Of a stretch of 64,000 bases of DNA, positions 48,358 through 56,289 are shown piece by piece (the stretch's first letter is position 1; the number at the start of each line of letters is the position of its first letter). A program made the position numbers and the translations under genes. This DNA is from Rhodoferax sp. (GTDB taxonomy: Bacteria; Pseudomonadota; Gammaproteobacteria; Burkholderiales; Burkholderiaceae_C). The notes below the pieces were generated by a model. The model was not told the DNA's origin. It ran no database searches and saw nothing but the letters and a program-made list of their open reading frames with translations. The stretch is from contig NZ_JAQTXM010000006.1 of the NCBI RefSeq assembly GCF_028688795.1, positions 1-64,000 of the forward strand, read 5' to 3'.

Positions 48358-49590
48358 ATGCAAACCCAACTCGCACCCCAATACCAAGGCACGCCCGACG
48401 GCCTGGCCGCTGAAGCCATTTTGCGCAAATGCGTGCACTGCGGTTTTTGCACCGCCACCTGTCCCACTTACCAGTTGCTAGGCGACGAGCTTGATGGCCC
48501 ACGGGGTCGCATCTACCTGATGAAGCAGGTGCTTGAAGGCACCACCCCCACGCGCAAAACGCAACAGCATCTGGACCGCTGCCTGACCTGCCGCAACTGC
48601 GAAAGCACTTGCCCCAGCGGTGTGCAATATGGCCATTTGCTCGACATTGGCCGCAAGCTGGTCGACGCGCAAGTGCCCCGCCCTGCCGGCGAACGAGCGC
48701 TGCGTTGGGCATTGAAAGAAGGCCTGCCGTCGCCCTTGTTTGCACCCGCTTTTGGCCTGGGCCAACTGGTGCGCCCATTGCTTCCCGCTGCCCTGAAAAA
48801 CAAGGTGCCGGCCAAACAAAACGCCGGTCTCACCCCAACCCGCACCCACGCCCGCAAGGTGCTGGTGCTGGCCGGCTGCGTGCAACCCGCCATGAGCCCC
48901 AACATCAACAGCGCCACAGCGCGGGTGTTTGACGCAGCGGGCATCCAGTGCGTGGTGGCGCCAAAAGCCGGTTGCTGCGGCGCCGTCAAGTTTCACCTGA
49001 ACGATCAGGATGGCGGCATGGCGGAGATGCGCGCCAACATCGACGCCTGGTGGCCCGACATTGAGCGCGGCGTGGAAGGCATCGTCATCAACGCCTCGGG
49101 CTGCGGCGTCACGGTGAAAGACTACGGCCACATTCTGCGAGATGACCCCATCTACGCGGCCAAAGCACAACGTGTGAGTGAGCTGACCAAAGACGTGAGC
49201 GAATGGCTGCCCAATCTGGTGGGCCAGCTCAAGGGCAAGGTGTCTGACAGCGCGAGCCGCATCGCCTTTCACCCGCCCTGCACCTTGCAGCATGGCATGC
49301 AGTTGCGCGGTGGCGTGGAGAAATACATGAGCGAGCTGGGCTTTAACATCAAAACCACTGGTTGCGAAGCGCACCTGTGCTGCGGCTCGGCAGGGACCTA
49401 CAGCGTGCTCAACCCCGAGATTTCTTACCAGCTGCGTGACCGCAAACTGGGCAACCTGGCCAGCACCTTTGGCGCCGAGGCACCAGACCAGATCGTGTCG
49501 GCCAACATTGGCTGCATCACCCACCTGCAAAGCGGCACCCAAACCCCGGTGAGGCATTGGATTGAGGTGCTGGACGAGGCGTTGCAATAA
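48358..49590 (+). CDS. glcF: Glycolate oxidase iron-sulfur subunit GlcF
   Basis: A 410-residue protein with two 4Fe-4S motifs (CVHCGFCTATCP and CLTCRNCESTCP) and two C-terminal cysteine-rich CCG domains (GCCGAVKFHL and HLCCGSAGTY). It passes electrons from GlcD/GlcE to the quinone pool. ATG 48358 is 4 nt after the glcE stop; the longer in-frame version overlapping glcE is not family-like. Confidence 0.95.
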   Translation: MQTQLAPQYQGTPDGLAAEAILRKCVHCGFCTATCPTYQLLGDELDGPRGRIYLMKQVLEGTTPTRKTQQHLDRCLTCRNCESTCPSGVQYGHLLDIGRKLVDAQVPRPAGERALRWALKEGLPSPLFAPAFGLGQLVRPLLPAALKNKVPAKQNAGLTPTRTHARKVLVLAGCVQPAMSPNINSATARVFDAAGIQCVVAPKAGCCGAVKFHLNDQDGGMAEMRANIDAWWPDIERGVEGIVINASGCGVTVKDYGHILRDDPIYAAKAQRVSELTKDVSEWLPNLVGQLKGKVSDSASRIAFHPPCTLQHGMQLRGGVEKYMSELGFNIKTTGCEAHLCCGSAGTYSVLNPEISYQLRDRKLGNLASTFGAEAPDQIVSANIGCITHLQSGTQTPVRHWIEVLDEALQ

Positions 49591-49658
49591 TTACTATTAA
49601 AAATATAGCTACTAGCGCTTATTCCATAATCGCTGAGGCCATATTTTTCTTATAAAAC
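49591..49658 (+). repeat. Dispersed palindromic repeat copy R7, after glcF
   Basis: AATATAGCTACTAGCGCTT, then CCATAATCGCTGAGGCC and an AT-rich tail. AGCGCTTAT and ATAATCGCT form an eight-of-nine-pair hairpin. It starts at the glcF stop codon; the rest of the gap to 49693 shows nothing else. Confidence 0.85.
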
Positions 49659-49693
49659 AACACGCTACTCCATACACACCAGGCCCGCTGGCG

Positions 49694-50317
49694 CTAGCGC
49701 CAATAGCCGTGCCCGCGATGACCACCCCAATAGCCCCAACCCAGGTCCAGGTAAACAGGCACATCGGTCGGCTGCGCCACGATCACCTGCCCAGGTTGAG
49801 CATAAGTAACCTGGCCCTGCTCCGGGTGGTTACCCGGGACTGCCGCCGCGAAAGAGCCCACAGGTGTGACTTGTAGCTGCAAGGTAGGCCCGGGATCGTT
49901 TGGCATTTGCACGGCGTATTGCTTGCCAGCATAGTCATAGACCACGTCGTAGGCCACCGTCCGGTTTTCATAGAAAGTCTGGGTGGCACATCGCTGCACG
50001 TTTTGCACTTGCGCAGCCGCCGGGACTTCAATGCGGTCCCCAATCACAGCCCCGCCAATGATGCCGATCATGGTCGCCGCTGTCTGACCTGGGCCGTGGG
50101 CGGCCGCATTGGCCAGTGCACCACCGGCAATGGCACCTAAAACAGCACCGGCCCCTGATTTGGGCTGGGCGACCTGCACCTGTTGGGTGGTGCAGACCTG
50201 CCGCGGCACACCCACCTGCTGAGTGATCGGTGTAGATGACAGCACCCTGCCCAATTCTTGGGCAAAACCTGCCCAGCCAGCCAAGGCCAAGCTGGTAAAA
50301 AGTATCAATTTCTTCAT
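49694..50317 (-). CDS. Secreted glycine-zipper (2TM) protein
   Basis: A 207-residue exported protein: signal peptide with cleavage near WAGFAQ, then a glycine-zipper region (GAGAVLGAIAGGALANAAAH and IGIIGGAVIGDRIE) and a C-terminal aromatic/His tail (GYWGGHRGHGYWR). Related envelope proteins associate with the outer membrane. The second ATG (50317) has GGAG at 6 nt and is preferred to 50320. Confidence 0.85.
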   Translation of the reverse strand: MKKLILFTSLALAGWAGFAQELGRVLSSTPITQQVGVPRQVCTTQQVQVAQPKSGAGAVLGAIAGGALANAAAHGPGQTAATMIGIIGGAVIGDRIEVPAAAQVQNVQRCATQTFYENRTVAYDVVYDYAGKQYAVQMPNDPGPTLQLQVTPVGSFAAAVPGNHPEQGQVTYAQPGQVIVAQPTDVPVYLDLGWGYWGGHRGHGYWR

Positions 50318-50393
50318 CATGAACTCCGTGTCAAAGACCCAAGCTGGCGACCTTCAATGAATGTCGGTTTTGCCAGATACCTACCAGAAAACG

Positions 50394-50921
50394 TCATGAC
50401 CCACCTCTCATGCCACGGCCGCGCCCTGCGTCCGTTCCCGACTTGGACCTTGGCTCCTGCGCAGTGCCCGGGCAACTGGCCTGCGGTGCAAACCCAGGCA
50501 GAGTTCCCAGTAGAAATTGGTTGGCTAATTGCTGCTGAGTGGGGTCAAGGCTGGCATACAGGGCTTTGGCCGCCAGGTCCACATCCTCAAGCGCAGCAAG
50601 CCGGTTCTGCTGCTGGCCCAACCACTGGGTAAACTGCCGCGTGGCCGCAAGCTCCAAGCCGGGTTGCACCGGTTTTTCGCGGTAATAGAGACCCAAATAC
50701 GCAGCCACACGGGCCTCAAATCCGGTCCAAAGCGGCTGCTGCTGCGCCGTCATGGCCAGGCGATCCCGCAACTCCGGCAGTGTCAGTTTGAGTTGCCCGG
50801 ATGCGGAAAACCCGGCACCAGGTGCTGCGGGCGGCAGAGACACTGGCCCTGCGCCCTGTCCCCATGTCAACGCGGGCAACACCACGGCCAACACACTGAG
50901 CGAATATTTATAAATCGGCAT
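50394..50921 (-). CDS. Spy/CpxP-like periplasmic LTxxQ protein
   Basis: A 175-residue exported protein with a signal peptide (LAVVLPALTWGQ) and a helical region with two degenerate LTxxQ repeats: LAMTAQQQPLWTGFEARVAAY and, 60 residues on, LYASLDPTQQQLANQFL. Such proteins act as periplasmic chaperones or stress sensors. The tail is Arg/Gly-rich (GRGRGMRGGS). ATG 50921 begins the signal peptide; upstream in-frame codons belong to the neighbouring gene region. It lies 10 nt after the pyruvyl-transferase gene. Confidence 0.75.
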   Translation of the reverse strand: MPIYKYSLSVLAVVLPALTWGQGAGPVSLPPAAPGAGFSASGQLKLTLPELRDRLAMTAQQQPLWTGFEARVAAYLGLYYREKPVQPGLELAATRQFTQWLGQQQNRLAALEDVDLAAKALYASLDPTQQQLANQFLLGTLPGFAPQASCPGTAQEPRSKSGTDAGRGRGMRGGS

Positions 50922-50931
50922 GTGTGACCAC

Positions 50932-51846
50932 TCAGGGGTTGTATTGCAGCTGATTGCGCACGGCAAATGTTTCGCATAAGACGTGCATGCGTTGCCGCTG
51001 GGATTCAATTTTGGTCGGCGCGCTGCAACGGAAGTTGGCGGGTTGACTGGCGTAGGTACGCAATGATGCAGAAACTTCACCGACATCTTGTCGGCTGGCA
51101 CAACCCACTGCACGTAGAGCAGGTCGTCTGGTGCCCGCCTTGTACCGGGTCAGCCTGGCCAAATAATTCCCAACAACCTTGCCAACACTGAGCGACCGAA
51201 GCAGTGGCTTATGCAAAACCAAGGGTGCAAACTCACGCTCAATGGTGGCCAGCCAATCACGCCACTTGAAGTCATTGAACCGGTGAGCCAGCACACACGG
51301 GGCCCAGTCGATGCCCATGGCATCTGCACAAATGCCCCCATGCAAGGACTCCGTGAGGATCCGCGAGCAACTGCGCATTTGGTCAATCACCAGCTGCGGT
51401 GGCTGGCGCGGGTTGATCGCCACCATTCCGGCTTGGCGCGCCACCTCTGGCCAATCAAAGCTGTCCCAGGTCCGGTAATGCGGGATAAGCCCAACCGGGG
51501 CATTTTCTTGCACCTGGCCAATGGGCTCAAGACCAGGCCACAGCAGAGCCGGGTCGCCAATGCCCATGCTGGCTGGCAAACCGAACTCCCGCGCCGTCAG
51601 CGGACCGCGAACCCAGTAAAAATCCCAACTTGCGTCTGCTTGCGCCATACCTACCTCACCCAAACCCGTGCCTAACACCACTTTACGATGAGACTGGTCG
51701 TGGAAGCCGTCGAGCAAGGTGCCAATGCCATAAAACGAAACCCCACTTGACACGGCATGCAGACCAGGAAACAGGCGAGGCCAAAGCAGAAGGTTCAGGT
51801 CGTCGCCGAAGTTCCCGCCATCTATTTTGCAGTAGGTGATGTCCAA
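50932..51846 (-). CDS. Polysaccharide pyruvyl transferase family protein
   Basis: A 304-residue protein of the CsaB/polysaccharide pyruvyl transferase fold: KIDGGNFGDDLNLLLWP at the N-terminus, a GTGLGEVG turn, GDPALLWP, and the family hallmark SRILTESLHGGICADAMGI. It is expected to act on surface polysaccharide, but no other glycan gene is near. The likely start is TTG 51846, one base after the DUF2202 gene stop; no ATG is available before the conserved region. Confidence 0.87.
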   Translation of the reverse strand: MDITYCKIDGGNFGDDLNLLLWPRLFPGLHAVSSGVSFYGIGTLLDGFHDQSHRKVVLGTGLGEVGMAQADASWDFYWVRGPLTAREFGLPASMGIGDPALLWPGLEPIGQVQENAPVGLIPHYRTWDSFDWPEVARQAGMVAINPRQPPQLVIDQMRSCSRILTESLHGGICADAMGIDWAPCVLAHRFNDFKWRDWLATIEREFAPLVLHKPLLRSLSVGKVVGNYLARLTRYKAGTRRPALRAVGCASRQDVGEVSASLRTYASQPANFRCSAPTKIESQRQRMHVLCETFAVRNQLQYNP

Positions 51847-51847
51847 C

Positions 51848-52531
51848 TCAGCGTTCCATCGGAGTGGTCACAATGGCTAGGTAATCAGCCTCAACCATGT
51901 ACTGCGGCACGTAGGTCACGCCTTGCTTGGCAAGGGTGCTGACAAAGGAGCGCAGGTGGTTGCGTGAGCCCTTGAGCAAATTCTGATAGACCAGCGTGAT
52001 GTCCTGGTTGTCAACAGCAAGCAAGGCTTTGTTGATGTCGATCATGTCGACTTCCTCAATGGTCGCGCCCACTTTAAGCCCTTCCACCAACGACACCGAA
52101 CCCGCCGTTAACAACTGGGTATAAAGATTTTGCAGCGTGGTGTTTTGAAACACGCCAGCAGTCAGGGTGGCCGTGGGGTCTGGCAGGTTGTAGCGCACCA
52201 ACAGCTGCAGCACCGACTCGGTGTGGGTTGATTCGCTGTTGGCAATGTTGCCAAACACCTTGGTGTAGCCGCGCCACAGGCCGTCGAGCTGGATGTACAC
52301 GTCATGCGCGAGCTTTTCTTCTTCGCGCATGAAGGCCAGGGACTCTTGCTCAGCCTCGCTCAGCGTCTCGACGGGCAAAGCCGCCAGCGTGGCGGTCAGT
52401 GCCGCGCTGTTGGTGGCCAGTCCTGCGGTGTTGTCTGCCGTACCCATACCCGCGTCGCCACCGCCACCACAACCCGCCAAGGCCAAGGTCACCATACAGG
52501 CCACTGCCCAGGTTTTACTGAATTGATTCAT
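51848..52531 (-). CDS. DUF2202 ferritin-like lipoprotein
   Basis: A 227-residue lipoprotein (lipobox LAGC at about residue 20) followed by a Gly/Ala spacer and the DUF2202 four-helix domain with ferritin-like signatures FMREEEKLAHDVYIQLD and NIANSESTHTESV. The Glu/His residues could bind a di-metal centre. ATG 52531 is chosen because it starts the signal peptide. First gene of a compact set with the pyruvyl transferase and the Spy-like gene. Confidence 0.88.
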   Translation of the reverse strand: MNQFSKTWAVACMVTLALAGCGGGGDAGMGTADNTAGLATNSAALTATLAALPVETLSEAEQESLAFMREEEKLAHDVYIQLDGLWRGYTKVFGNIANSESTHTESVLQLLVRYNLPDPTATLTAGVFQNTTLQNLYTQLLTAGSVSLVEGLKVGATIEEVDMIDINKALLAVDNQDITLVYQNLLKGSRNHLRSFVSTLAKQGVTYVPQYMVEADYLAIVTTPMER

Positions 52532-52609
52532 GCTTTGCTTTCTGAAATAGGAGAAGGAAACTGCCAGGGGCTCACGCAGCACCTGGCAATCCATGTGCGC
52601 CATGGGCGT

Positions 52610-52951
52610 TTACTGGGCAACCGCCGCCGTGCCGTCAGTGGAGGTGGTCAAACCCGTACCAGGGGTATGAATGCCGCGCGGTGTGCCCGTGCCAGTGGCA
52701 ACACCTGTGCCAGCAACTCCGTCAGCGCTCATGGTTTGCAGGCGAGTACGGATGCTGTCTTCAGCCTGTACATGGGTTTGGGCATGAGCTTGTGTGCGCG
52801 TTTGCGTGCCCACGCCGGGGTCGCCTGCTCTGCTCTGTGCACCAGCACCTGTGCCACCAGCTTGCCCATTCATGGGACCTTTGGCATAAGCCGCCGTGCC
52901 GAAGGCGAGCATGAGGGCCAATGTGGCCAAGGTGAATTTTGATGATTTCAT
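52610..52951 (-). CDS. Small secreted Thr/Gly/Ala-rich protein (unrecognised)
   Basis: A 113-residue exported protein: MKSSKFTLATLALMLAFG signal peptide (cleavage after AAYA), then a low-complexity region with TQTRTQAHAQTHVQ and a C-terminal Gly/Thr-rich part. AGGAG precedes ATG 52951. No family recognised. One of three adjacent small secreted-protein genes on this strand. Confidence 0.75.
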   Translation of the reverse strand: MKSSKFTLATLALMLAFGTAAYAKGPMNGQAGGTGAGAQSRAGDPGVGTQTRTQAHAQTHVQAEDSIRTRLQTMSADGVAGTGVATGTGTPRGIHTPGTGLTTSTDGTAAVAQ

Positions 52952-52981
52952 GATGAGACTCCTGATAGATTGAAAAACCAA

Positions 52982-53353
52982 CTAACGCCCACGACCTGAG
53001 CCGCCCCGGCCACCACCACCATTGCCAGAACCACCGGATCCGCCTGATCCGCCTGACCGCCCAGAGCTTCCTGCATTACTTCCCGCAGTGTTGCCTGACG
53101 TGCTGCCCAACTGCCGGTTTTCAAAACCAGCGCCATAAGGCAACTGCGTTGGCATCTGCTCAAGTGCCTGACCGGTGGCTTGCGCCGCCTGCTCTTGCAC
53201 GATCAGCGCCTCATCAGTCAATGCCTTGGCAGGGCGCTGCGACAGATTCAGCGGACGGGTGGACGAGTTGCCCACATCGGCCAGGAGAGACTGCGCCTGC
53301 GCGCCAGACATGGCAACCAGCAGCAAGGAGAAAAGGAAAGGTCGTGTGTTCAT
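52982..53353 (-). CDS. Small secreted protein with Gly/Ser-rich tail (unrecognised)
   Basis: A 123-residue exported protein: signal peptide ending SGAQA, a helical middle (ALTDEALIVQEQAAQATG), then about 40 residues of Gly/Ser with terminal GRGR. ATG 53353 lies 12 nt from the duplicated element at 53366-53460. The long upstream in-frame extension crosses that element and is not coding. Function unknown. Confidence 0.75.
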   Translation of the reverse strand: MNTRPFLFSLLLVAMSGAQAQSLLADVGNSSTRPLNLSQRPAKALTDEALIVQEQAAQATGQALEQMPTQLPYGAGFENRQLGSTSGNTAGSNAGSSGRSGGSGGSGGSGNGGGGRGGSGRGR

Positions 53354-53365
53354 GGTGTTTGTTTT

Positions 53366-53460
53366 CGGGTAGGTGTATGGTGCGATGCGCCTGTCGCGGC
53401 AGGATGTCGGCAAAGCCTTGTTTTGTAACAGTGTGTCGCCAAGCGTTTGCAATGGGTATC
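53366..53460 (-). promoter_or_regulatory. Duplicated upstream element, copy A
   Basis: A 95-bp block aligning without gaps to 54045-54139, 71 of 95 positions identical by hand count. The best-kept parts on the plus strand are GTCGCGGCAG, ATGTCGGCAAA and CAGTGTGTCGCCAAGC. It stands directly before a secreted-protein gene on the minus strand. Confidence 0.8.
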
Positions 53461-53555
53461 CAGGGGGTTGGGCAAGGCATTGGCCTATCCATAAATGCCA
53501 AAAGCCGCCGAACCCGGAAGGTTCCGCGGCTGACCAATACGCCTTGGGTTCTGAA

Positions 53556-53966
53556 TTACTTTTTGGCACCAGGGCCGGCACCCATGCCTGCACCAGCGCC
53601 CACACCTGCCCCTGGGCCGATACCGGCGCCGGCTCCGCGGGCAAGGGGTTCAGCGGGCAAGGTAATGCCTTTCACCTGTGCGCGCTCCTGCATCAATTTG
53701 TGATGTTCCAAGCGGAGGGCGTCACGCTCTTGTGAAGTCTTCATACTGCGCATCTTGGCGCGATATTCGTTGCGCTCGACTTGCGTCATCAACTGGCTGC
53801 CATAAATCTGATCCTGCGTGCGGTCTTGCACGCGCGCCTGCGTTTGATCCTTGGCTTGATCCTGGGTCTTGTCCTGCGCCACCGCACCCGTAGCCACCCA
53901 GGCTGCCGACAGCGAAACTGCAGCAACCAGTGCCAGCCGGGTCAGGATAGTTTTTTGTGATGTCAT
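53556..53966 (-). CDS. Small secreted protein, Asp/Gln repeat plus Gly-rich tail (unrecognised)
   Basis: A 136-residue exported protein: signal peptide ending TGAVAQ, a DKTQDQAKDQTQ repeat, a charged helical core (RNEYRAKMRSMKTSQERDAL and HHKLMQERA), and a C-terminal Gly/Ala/Pro-rich tail ending GAKK. AAAGGAG precedes ATG 53966. I recall similar unnamed proteins in betaproteobacteria, but no function. Divergent from the response-regulator gene. Confidence 0.78.
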   Translation of the reverse strand: MTSQKTILTRLALVAAVSLSAAWVATGAVAQDKTQDQAKDQTQARVQDRTQDQIYGSQLMTQVERNEYRAKMRSMKTSQERDALRLEHHKLMQERAQVKGITLPAEPLARGAGAGIGPGAGVGAGAGMGAGPGAKK

Positions 53967-54044
53967 GATTCACTCCTTTTGGTCGTCAATAGAAATGCCA
54001 AGACTATGGATACCCCCATGCCTGAGCTGCCCTGATTCATTCAC

Positions 54045-54139
54045 CGGGCAGGTAGATGGTGCAGCGCGGACGTCGCGGCAGCATGTCGGCAAAAGCCGGT
54101 TGTGTATCAGTGTGTCGCCAAGCATATCGCGCAGGTATC
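54045..54139 (-). promoter_or_regulatory. Duplicated upstream element, copy B
   Basis: Partner of 53366-53460. It lies in the divergent gap between the 53966 secreted-protein gene (79 nt to its start) and the response-regulator gene (50 nt to its start), so it could serve either direction. Confidence 0.8.
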
Positions 54140-54189
54140 AGAGCAGCCCAATGATGGATGGCGTGCCGTAAACTGCACCAAAACACATC

Positions 54190-54909
54190 ATGACCACCTC
54201 ATTTCCCCCCAAAATTCTTGTCGTTGACGACGACCCCGACCTGCGTGAGCTGCTGGCCACTTATCTGGGCAGCAATGGCTTTGTTGTATCAAGTGCCAAC
54301 GATGGCACTGCCATGTGGGCGGCCCTGGAAGAAGGCATGCCCGATGCCATCGTGCTTGACTTGATGCTGCCCGGCGTGGATGGCCTGGCCCTGACACGGG
54401 CGCTGCGGACCAAGTCATCGGTGCCTATTCTGATGTTGTCAGCGCGTGGCGAGGAACTTGACCGCGTCATTGGCCTTGAGGTGGGCGCCGATGATTACCT
54501 GGCCAAGCCGTTTGGTCCGCGCGAATTGCTGGCGCGCTTGCGAGCCTTGCTTCGCCGTGGCCAGACACCCGAGTCGGAGTCGCCAGCGATCACAGCGCAG
54601 ACCCGGTTTGGGCCATTTGCGCTCGACACGTTGGGACATCGCCTGCTGCGTGACGGTCAGGAAATCACCCTGACCAGCGCCGAATATGACCTGCTGGCCG
54701 CACTGGTGGCGCACCCCAACCGGGTGCTGTCGCGCGACACGCTGGTGGACATGTTGCGCGGCTACGAGCGTGACCCGTTTGACCGCAGCATTGACAACCG
54801 CGTGACCCGGTTGCGCCGCAAGATCGAGCCCGAACCTGCCTCGCCAGTGTTCATTCGCACCGTGCGTGGCGAGGGCTATCTGTTTAACCCGCGGGGCGGC
54901 CAGCCGTGA
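54190..54909 (+). CDS. OmpR-family response regulator
   Basis: A 239-residue regulator: receiver domain with acidic pair VVDDDPD, phospho-acceptor Asp in VLDLMLPG, Thr/Ser switch in MLSARGE and Lys in LAKPFGPREL, then a winged-helix DNA-binding domain (RSIDNRVTRLRRKIE, FIRTVRGEGYLF). The stop overlaps the kinase GTG start. The cluster context (exported and envelope proteins on the other strand) suggests an envelope-stress role. Confidence 0.94.
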   Translation: MTTSFPPKILVVDDDPDLRELLATYLGSNGFVVSSANDGTAMWAALEEGMPDAIVLDLMLPGVDGLALTRALRTKSSVPILMLSARGEELDRVIGLEVGADDYLAKPFGPRELLARLRALLRRGQTPESESPAITAQTRFGPFALDTLGHRLLRDGQEITLTSAEYDLLAALVAHPNRVLSRDTLVDMLRGYERDPFDRSIDNRVTRLRRKIEPEPASPVFIRTVRGEGYLFNPRGGQP

Positions 54910-56216
54910 ACCAACACCCCAGCCTGGCGCGCCAAAACACGGTGCGACTGGCGCTGGCCTTTGTCCTGATGGCGTTGTTGGTCGTTGCGCTGTTCACCTT
55001 CTGGGTGCTGCGGCCTCTGGCGCAACGATCCGCCGACGACCTGGCCGGGCTGATGGTGCTGTCCGCCCAAACCTGGGCAGAATTACCCCCGCAAACCCGA
55101 CCTGCGTTTGAAAAAGAGCTTTTAACCAGCCATGCATTGGCGCTGCGCGCGGAGCTGCCCGGGCCGGGCCGCGACGAATGGCATCCGCCCTTCTTTTACC
55201 TGCTGGAAGATGCACTGTCGCAACGCACGGGTTTAAAACGCCACCTCAGCAGTGAGCACCTCGACACCGGCACCTGGTACTGGGCCGAGGTGCCCACCGG
55301 CAATAGCCATTTGGTGGTGGGTTTGTCGGCCACTCGCATTGACAGCCAGCCGGTGGCCGCCTTGGCTATGGCCTTGCTGGCTGGCTTGCTGTTTGCCATA
55401 GGCGTGGCCATTTGGCTGGCGCGCCGCCTGACCCAGCCACTGGCCCAACTGGAAGCCGCCAGCGCGCTGATTGGTCAGGGTGGCAGCCCGGCCTTGCTGC
55501 CCGAGACCGGCCCGCGCGAGCTGGTGAGCTTGAGCCGCCGTTTCAATGCCATGGCACTGCAGGTGCGCGACCTGCTCAGCGCGCGCACCACCTTGCTGGC
55601 CGGTGTGTCACATGATTTACGCACCCCGCTGGCACGCATGCGCCTGGCCCTTGAGATGCTCAAAGACAACCCCAACCCGGCGCTGATTGAGCGCATGGAG
55701 CGCGACATTGAGCAAATGAACCGCTTGATTGGCAATGTGCTGGCACTGGCGCGCGGGCTGGAGCATGAACCCCCTGTTGCCACCGAGTTATCCGATTTCT
55801 TGCACCAGATCGCCGCCGACTTTTCAACACCCACAAGCCCGGTCACTGTGACCTGCCCACTCGGCAGCTGGCCTGTCGCCACCACCGCCTTGCAGCGCGC
55901 CATTGGCAACCTGCTGCAAAACGCGCAACGCTACGCGCCGAATTTGCCGGTGGAACTGGTGGCCAGCTTTCAGGATGCGCACTGCCGCATTGGCGTGATA
56001 GACCACGGCCCCGGCATTCCGGCAGACCAAATGGCAGCGGTTTTCCAGCCCTTTCATCGGCTGGATGCCTCGCGCAGCCCGTTGACCGGTGGCTCGGGTC
56101 TGGGGCTGGCCATTGTGCGGGAGTTGGCGCGGGCCAATGGCTGGCAAGTGGCCTTGAAAGCCAACCCGGGTGGCGGTTTGCAAGCCTGGCTTGAACTACC
56201 GCGGCCTGCGTCCTAA
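54906..56216 (+). CDS. EnvZ-like sensor histidine kinase
   Basis: A 436-residue inner-membrane kinase: membrane segments (about 15-37 and 155-178) enclosing a periplasmic domain, HAMP, phospho-acceptor His in VSHDLRTPLARMRLALEM, N-box NLLQNAQRYAP, and ATP-lid motifs DHGPGIP and GGSGLGLAIV. The start is GTG 54906, overlapping the regulator stop (GTGA), which implies coupled translation. The stimulus is unknown. Confidence 0.94.
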   Translation: MNQHPSLARQNTVRLALAFVLMALLVVALFTFWVLRPLAQRSADDLAGLMVLSAQTWAELPPQTRPAFEKELLTSHALALRAELPGPGRDEWHPPFFYLLEDALSQRTGLKRHLSSEHLDTGTWYWAEVPTGNSHLVVGLSATRIDSQPVAALAMALLAGLLFAIGVAIWLARRLTQPLAQLEAASALIGQGGSPALLPETGPRELVSLSRRFNAMALQVRDLLSARTTLLAGVSHDLRTPLARMRLALEMLKDNPNPALIERMERDIEQMNRLIGNVLALARGLEHEPPVATELSDFLHQIAADFSTPTSPVTVTCPLGSWPVATTALQRAIGNLLQNAQRYAPNLPVELVASFQDAHCRIGVIDHGPGIPADQMAAVFQPFHRLDASRSPLTGGSGLGLAIVRELARANGWQVALKANPGGGLQAWLELPRPAS

Positions 56217-56223
56217 CGAAAAA

Positions 56224-56289
56224 CTTCAAAAACAATAGCTGCTTACGCCTATAAAATAAGGGCTACAGCCCAATTTTTCATATAACACC
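56224..56289 (+). repeat. Dispersed palindromic repeat copy R8, abutting the aroG start
   Basis: AACAATAGCTGCTTACGCCT, then ATAAGGGCTACAGCCCAA and the AT-rich tail TTTTTCATATAACACC, which runs directly into the aroG ATG. No Shine-Dalgarno remains upstream of that ATG. Confidence 0.85.

Noticed and set aside
50321-50400. A third copy of the 95-bp duplicated element before the glycine-zipper gene
   Set aside because: Only isolated words (GGCAAAA, GTCGCC) agree and spacing is not kept.
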